Shown: one piece after another, positions 30,695 to 33,671 of the stretch
How positions within the stretch are numbered: position 1 is the first letter of the stretch
How the letters are laid out: each line of letters opens with the position of its first letter
NCBI RefSeq assembly: GCF_016793285.1
Contig: NZ_JAEUMO010000092.1
Span: 1 to 33,671, forward strand
Direction of reading: 5' to 3'
DNA from: Phenylobacterium sp.
GTDB lineage: Bacteria; Pseudomonadota; Alphaproteobacteria; Caulobacterales; Caulobacteraceae
DNA: 33,671 nucleotides
Notes under the pieces: model-generated
Database searches by the model: none
What the model saw: only the letters and a program-made list of their open reading frames with translations
What the model was told of the DNA's origin: nothing
Translations under genes and position numbers: made by a program

Positions 30695-33262
30695 TCAGAT
30701 CATGTCCCCGCCCGCCGCATCGAGCAGCAGGAACAGGCGCCCCGCCTCGGCGGCCAGCATGTTGGCGAGCACGAAGCCCGCGGGGTCGCGCGCGACCGCA
30801 TCGTCCGCCAGGGTCTTGTAGCGGCGCACGTAGACCTCGGTCTTGCGCTTGATGTCCTCGTCGGTGAACAGGCGGCGCGCGATGCGGCGCGTGGCGGCCG
30901 GCGCCAGCTTCTTCACCACTTCGCGGGCGCCCTCGACGTCGCCGGTCTGGACGGCCGCGGCGATCTCCTCGATGCGGGCCAGCGGCAGGAGTTTCTCGGG
31001 ATCGACGCCCATGCGGGCCAGCTCCGCCGCCAGGGTCTCTTCCAGCCGCTCGCCCTCGCCGTCGGCGCCATCGAGGGAGGCCAGCAGGTCCTTCCAGGTC
31101 CAGGTGTCGTCGCCGGAGCTGTCCTCGCCGTCGTCGGCGTCCGCATCTGTCTGCGTGGCGGGCAGGCCCGCGGCGGCCTGGAAGACGGCCGAGAACTCGC
31201 GGTCGGTGGCCGTGGGCGTGAAGCGCAGGCGGCTCTTCAGGCCCAGACGGTCGGCGAGCGCGCCGGGCGGCTCGGTCGGGTCCGCAGGCTCCGACAGCTC
31301 CAGCGGTTCCTCCTCGGGCGGCGGGGCCGTGACCGCCCTGGCCTTCCGCGCGGGCGGCGGCGGGGCGGCGGCGGGAGCGGGAGCGGGCGCTGAGGCAAGG
31401 GCGGCCGGTGGCGGCGGAGAGACCGCCGCGACGCCCATCAGGCGCACGGCCTCGCTCAGCATCTCGAAATTGCGGCGAACCCGCTCCTGGAAGGCCGCGT
31501 CGATGGCCTGGGCCTCCTCCGCCGTGCGTCGCGCCTGGGCCATCAGTTCGTCCATCCCGTCGGCGACGGCGGCGCGGACCTGCCGGGCCTGGCCCGCCGC
31601 CGCGACGGGAAGCTGCGACGCCCGCGCCTCGAGCTCGGCCAGCATGGCGGCGAGTTCGTCCAGCGTTTCGCGGGCCGCCGCGGCGCCGTCGGCGAGACGC
31701 TTCGCCGTTGTGGCGCCGGCGTCCTCCACCATCTTCGACGACTGTTCGATGAGGGCTTTCGCCTCCTCCAGGCGCGCCTCGAACGCCTGGTTGGCCTTCT
31801 GGCCCGCGGCGAAGGCGGCCTCCGACAGGTGGTCGACCTGCTCGCGCGCGGCGGCGGCGTGGCGGGCGGCGGCCTCGCGGGTCTCCTCGGCGGCGGTGGC
31901 GAGGCCGTCGATGGCGGTGCGCGTCATCGCCTCCAGGTGGGCGCGCTGCTCGGCGGCGGCAGCGGAGACCGCCTCCAGGCTCTGCAGCGTCGACTGGCCG
32001 AACTCCTCGCGCTCGGCCTTCGCCGTCTCGGCGAGGTCGCGGAACTGCAGCGCCGCATCGCCCATCAGCCGGCGCAGGTGTTCGCCGCCCGCGGTGGCGC
32101 GCTCGGCCATCTCGCCGGCCGAGATGCGGGTGGTTTCGATGAACTCGCCCAGTTTCGCGGCATGGGCCTCGGCCTCGGCGGCGAAGGCCTGGTGGTCGCC
32201 TTTCAGGGCCTGGCTGAGGCCCACCAGCGCCGCGCGCTGCTCGGAAAGGCCGGTCTCGACCGCCTTCACCTGGTCGGCCACGCCGGTTCCGGCGGTCTCG
32301 AGGCGCGCGATGTGGCGGGTCAGGTCCTCGCCGGCGACGCGCGCGGCGCTGCTGGCGTCGCCGGCGGCGGCCGCCAGGTCGGCGGCGCGGGCGGCCAGCG
32401 CGGTCTCGGCCTCGCGGATCTGCGCGTCGGCGACGCCGGCCGCCTCGCCCACCATCTTCGCCTGCTCGACGATCGCGTCGGTGATCCTGGTCGACTGGGC
32501 GTCGAGGGTCTGGGCGAGCTGGCCCATCTCGGAGCGCTCGCGACCCAGCGTCGCGGCCAGCTCCTGCGCGGTGCGGACCGACTGGGCGGTGACGCCGGTC
32601 AGCTTGTCGGTCTCGAAGGCCAGCGCGTCGCGCATCGCCAGCATGGTTTCGCGGGCCTCCTCCGCGGCCTGCCCGGCGCGGGCGATCTCGTCGCGCACGG
32701 CCTGGGCCACGTCGCCGGCGCGAGCGGCGGAGACCAGGGCCGGGGCCAGCATGTCCTCCGCTGCGGCCTTGGCGCGGCGGGCCTCCCACGAGAGCTTCTG
32801 ACCCTGGCGGATCATGTAGGCGGCGCCGAAGACGAAGGCCGCCGGGCCGATCGCCAGGAGCGCGAAGACCGCGAGCGCGAAGGCGTCGTTCTGCAGCGGG
32901 GCGACATTGCTGCGGTAGCCGACCGCAAACGCGATCGGGGCCAGCGCCCACAGCCCAGCGACCGCCACGGCGGTGAGCCAGATGGGCCAGCCAGCCGGCG
33001 CCGGCGCAGCCGCCTCCAGGCGGGCGACATAGCCCTGCGCCGCCGCCTCGGACTCGCGGCGCAGCGCCGCGGCGCGCGCGCTGGGCGCCGTCACCGCCTG
33101 CTCGCTCTCACGGTCGATGGGACGGAAGCCGACCGCCTCCGTCAGCGGCAGGTCGACGCCGTCGTCCGGGGCGGCCGGGCCGGCTGCGTCCAGCGCCTGG
33201 GAGGATCCGAAATCCGCCGGCTTTTGCCGCTTCGAGAACAACGCCCTGGACCTTCCGCTCAC
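30695..33262 (-). CDS. tipN: TipN-like polarity protein (large coiled-coil, two membrane helices)
   Basis: An 855-residue protein with a cytoplasmic N-terminal tail, two adjacent membrane helices (about 92-116 and 126-151), a very long Ala/Glu/Arg-rich coiled-coil (about 155-570), a Pro-rich linker (about 580-615) and a conserved-looking C-terminal region (LFTDEDIKRKTEVYVRRYKT to AGRLFLLLDAA). Caulobacter crescentus TipN, which marks the new pole and orients the polarity axis, has the same two-helix plus coiled-coil layout and a similar size (888 residues by my recollection). The assignment is by architecture and context, not by alignment. The start is GTG at 33262 with a poor Shine-Dalgarno; no Met is available nearby. 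Another large coiled-coil membrane protein would be the alternative. Next to the EPS/exosortase locus it hints at polar placement of the polymer. Confidence 0.72.
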   Translation of the reverse strand: MSGRSRALFSKRQKPADFGSSQALDAAGPAAPDDGVDLPLTEAVGFRPIDRESEQAVTAPSARAAALRRESEAAAQGYVARLEAAAPAPAGWPIWLTAVAVAGLWALAPIAFAVGYRSNVAPLQNDAFALAVFALLAIGPAAFVFGAAYMIRQGQKLSWEARRAKAAAEDMLAPALVSAARAGDVAQAVRDEIARAGQAAEEARETMLAMRDALAFETDKLTGVTAQSVRTAQELAATLGRERSEMGQLAQTLDAQSTRITDAIVEQAKMVGEAAGVADAQIREAETALAARAADLAAAAGDASSAARVAGEDLTRHIARLETAGTGVADQVKAVETGLSEQRAALVGLSQALKGDHQAFAAEAEAHAAKLGEFIETTRISAGEMAERATAGGEHLRRLMGDAALQFRDLAETAKAEREEFGQSTLQSLEAVSAAAAEQRAHLEAMTRTAIDGLATAAEETREAAARHAAAAREQVDHLSEAAFAAGQKANQAFEARLEEAKALIEQSSKMVEDAGATTAKRLADGAAAARETLDELAAMLAELEARASQLPVAAAGQARQVRAAVADGMDELMAQARRTAEEAQAIDAAFQERVRRNFEMLSEAVRLMGVAAVSPPPPAALASAPAPAPAAAPPPPARKARAVTAPPPEEEPLELSEPADPTEPPGALADRLGLKSRLRFTPTATDREFSAVFQAAAGLPATQTDADADDGEDSSGDDTWTWKDLLASLDGADGEGERLEETLAAELARMGVDPEKLLPLARIEEIAAAVQTGDVEGAREVVKKLAPAATRRIARRLFTDEDIKRKTEVYVRRYKTLADDAVARDPAGFVLANMLAAEAGRLFLLLDAAGGDMI

Positions 33263-33406
33263 GAGACCCGACGGCTCGCGCTCCGTCCAGGTCCGACTGC
33301 CCCCGACAGCCGCAACTTCACGCCCGCAGGATTACCTGCGGCGCGGACCGACGCAAACAGCCGAGGCCCGGATTCGGGCGCGAAACGGCGGAATGTCGCG
33401 GAGATG
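33263..33406. promoter_or_regulatory. Intergenic region upstream of tipN-like gene with inverted repeat
   Basis: A 144-bp gap. It contains CCGCAGG-ATTA-CCTGCGG (33324-33341), a perfect 7-bp inverted repeat with a 4-base centre, 62 bp before the GTG start and 65 bp beyond the end of the 77-residue gene. No U-tract follows on the minus strand, so an operator is as likely as a weak terminator. No promoter boxes are clear. Confidence 0.35.
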
Positions 33407-33640
33407 TCAGGCCTTGATGAGGCGGGTGCGCTGGGCGTCGGGGCAGACCGCCGCCTTTTCGACCCGCGCCGGCTCGCGCCGCGCGTTCGCGGCCTGCCGC
33501 GGCGTGCGCGCCACCACCCGCTGCTCGGCGGGCGGGCGCTGTTCCAGCACGGGATGGTCGAGGGTCACGCCGAAGTGCGAGAACGCGGCGGCGGAGGAAT
33601 GCACGACCACCGCGGCCACCATTTCCGTCAATGTCGCCAT
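33407..33640 (-). CDS. Small hypothetical protein
   Basis: A 77-residue protein, starting at ATG 33640 with GGGGGTG upstream, which supports translation. The N-terminal 25 residues (MATLTEMVAAVVVHSSAAAF) are mildly hydrophobic, and the rest is basic (PRQAANARREPARVEKAAV). It has no recognisable domain, and a single Cys near the end. It lies upstream of the tipN-like gene in the same direction, separated by 144 bp. I do not recognise it; a false frame in GC-rich DNA is possible but the ribosome-binding site and ATG argue for a real gene. Confidence 0.5.
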   Translation of the reverse strand: MATLTEMVAAVVVHSSAAAFSHFGVTLDHPVLEQRPPAEQRVVARTPRQAANARREPARVEKAAVCPDAQRTRLIKA

Positions 33641-33671
33641 GGGAGCACCCCCGACGATTCCACCCGATCCG

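Noticed and set aside
30651-32951. Long frames overlapping the tipN-like gene, on both strands
   Set aside because: Arg/Pro/Gly- or Ser/Ala-rich translations caused by the coiled-coil codon pattern; no start signals or domains.

Overview
The window is very GC-rich DNA (about 70% by eye), densely packed with genes, from an alphaproteobacterium. It is most likely a member of the Caulobacterales of the Phenylobacterium/Caulobacter type. The pointers are a TipN-like polarity protein (two N-terminal membrane segments followed by a long coiled coil), PEPxxWA-type C-terminal sorting tags with an exosortase, and the GC/codon pattern. I saw no tRNA, rRNA, CRISPR array, transposase or integrase.

From left to right: the 5' part of a DUF1800 lipoprotein gene runs off the left edge (1-1578, minus). 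A divergent plus-strand group follows: an RTX calcium-binding repeat protein, a secreted parallel beta-helix protein and a Wzx-type flippase (1764-5336). A long minus-strand operon (13063 down to 5333) encodes an outer-membrane beta-barrel, an OPX export protein, a GumC-like co-polymerase with an ATPase-like partner, an exosortase, its EpsI partner, two family-2 glycosyltransferases and a 64-residue membrane protein. Upstream of it lies an FrhB-like iron-sulfur protein (minus), divergent from an Alg14-Alg13 fusion glycosyltransferase and a Wzy/ligase-type polymerase (plus). A second co-polymerase/ATPase-like pair (17259-19348, minus) and a PEP-CTERM protein come next. Then there is a plus-strand AAA ATPase and a minus-strand EpsD-type lipoprotein.

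The right third is mostly minus strand. rmlB and rmlA (dTDP-4-keto-6-deoxyglucose synthesis) are followed by a membrane-anchored EEP-fold phosphoesterase. After it come an amino-acid-type adenylation enzyme, a stand-alone acyl carrier protein, a GNAT transferase and a left-handed beta-helix acetyltransferase. A second PEP-CTERM protein, a DUF4112 protein, the TipN-like protein and a 77-residue hypothetical protein complete the window.

Taken together this is a Wzx/Wzy-type exopolysaccharide locus coupled to an exosortase protein-sorting system. Sugars are activated and possibly aminoacylated or acetylated, repeat units are built and flipped, the polymer is exported through co-polymerase, OPX and beta-barrel proteins, and PEP-CTERM proteins are processed at the membrane. 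The most unusual points are: two co-polymerase/ATPase pairs in which both ATPases have lost the Walker A lysine; the adenylation/ACP/GNAT cassette beside rmlAB; and an FrhB-like redox protein in a polysaccharide locus. An initiating sugar-phosphate transferase and rmlC/rmlD are not in the window.
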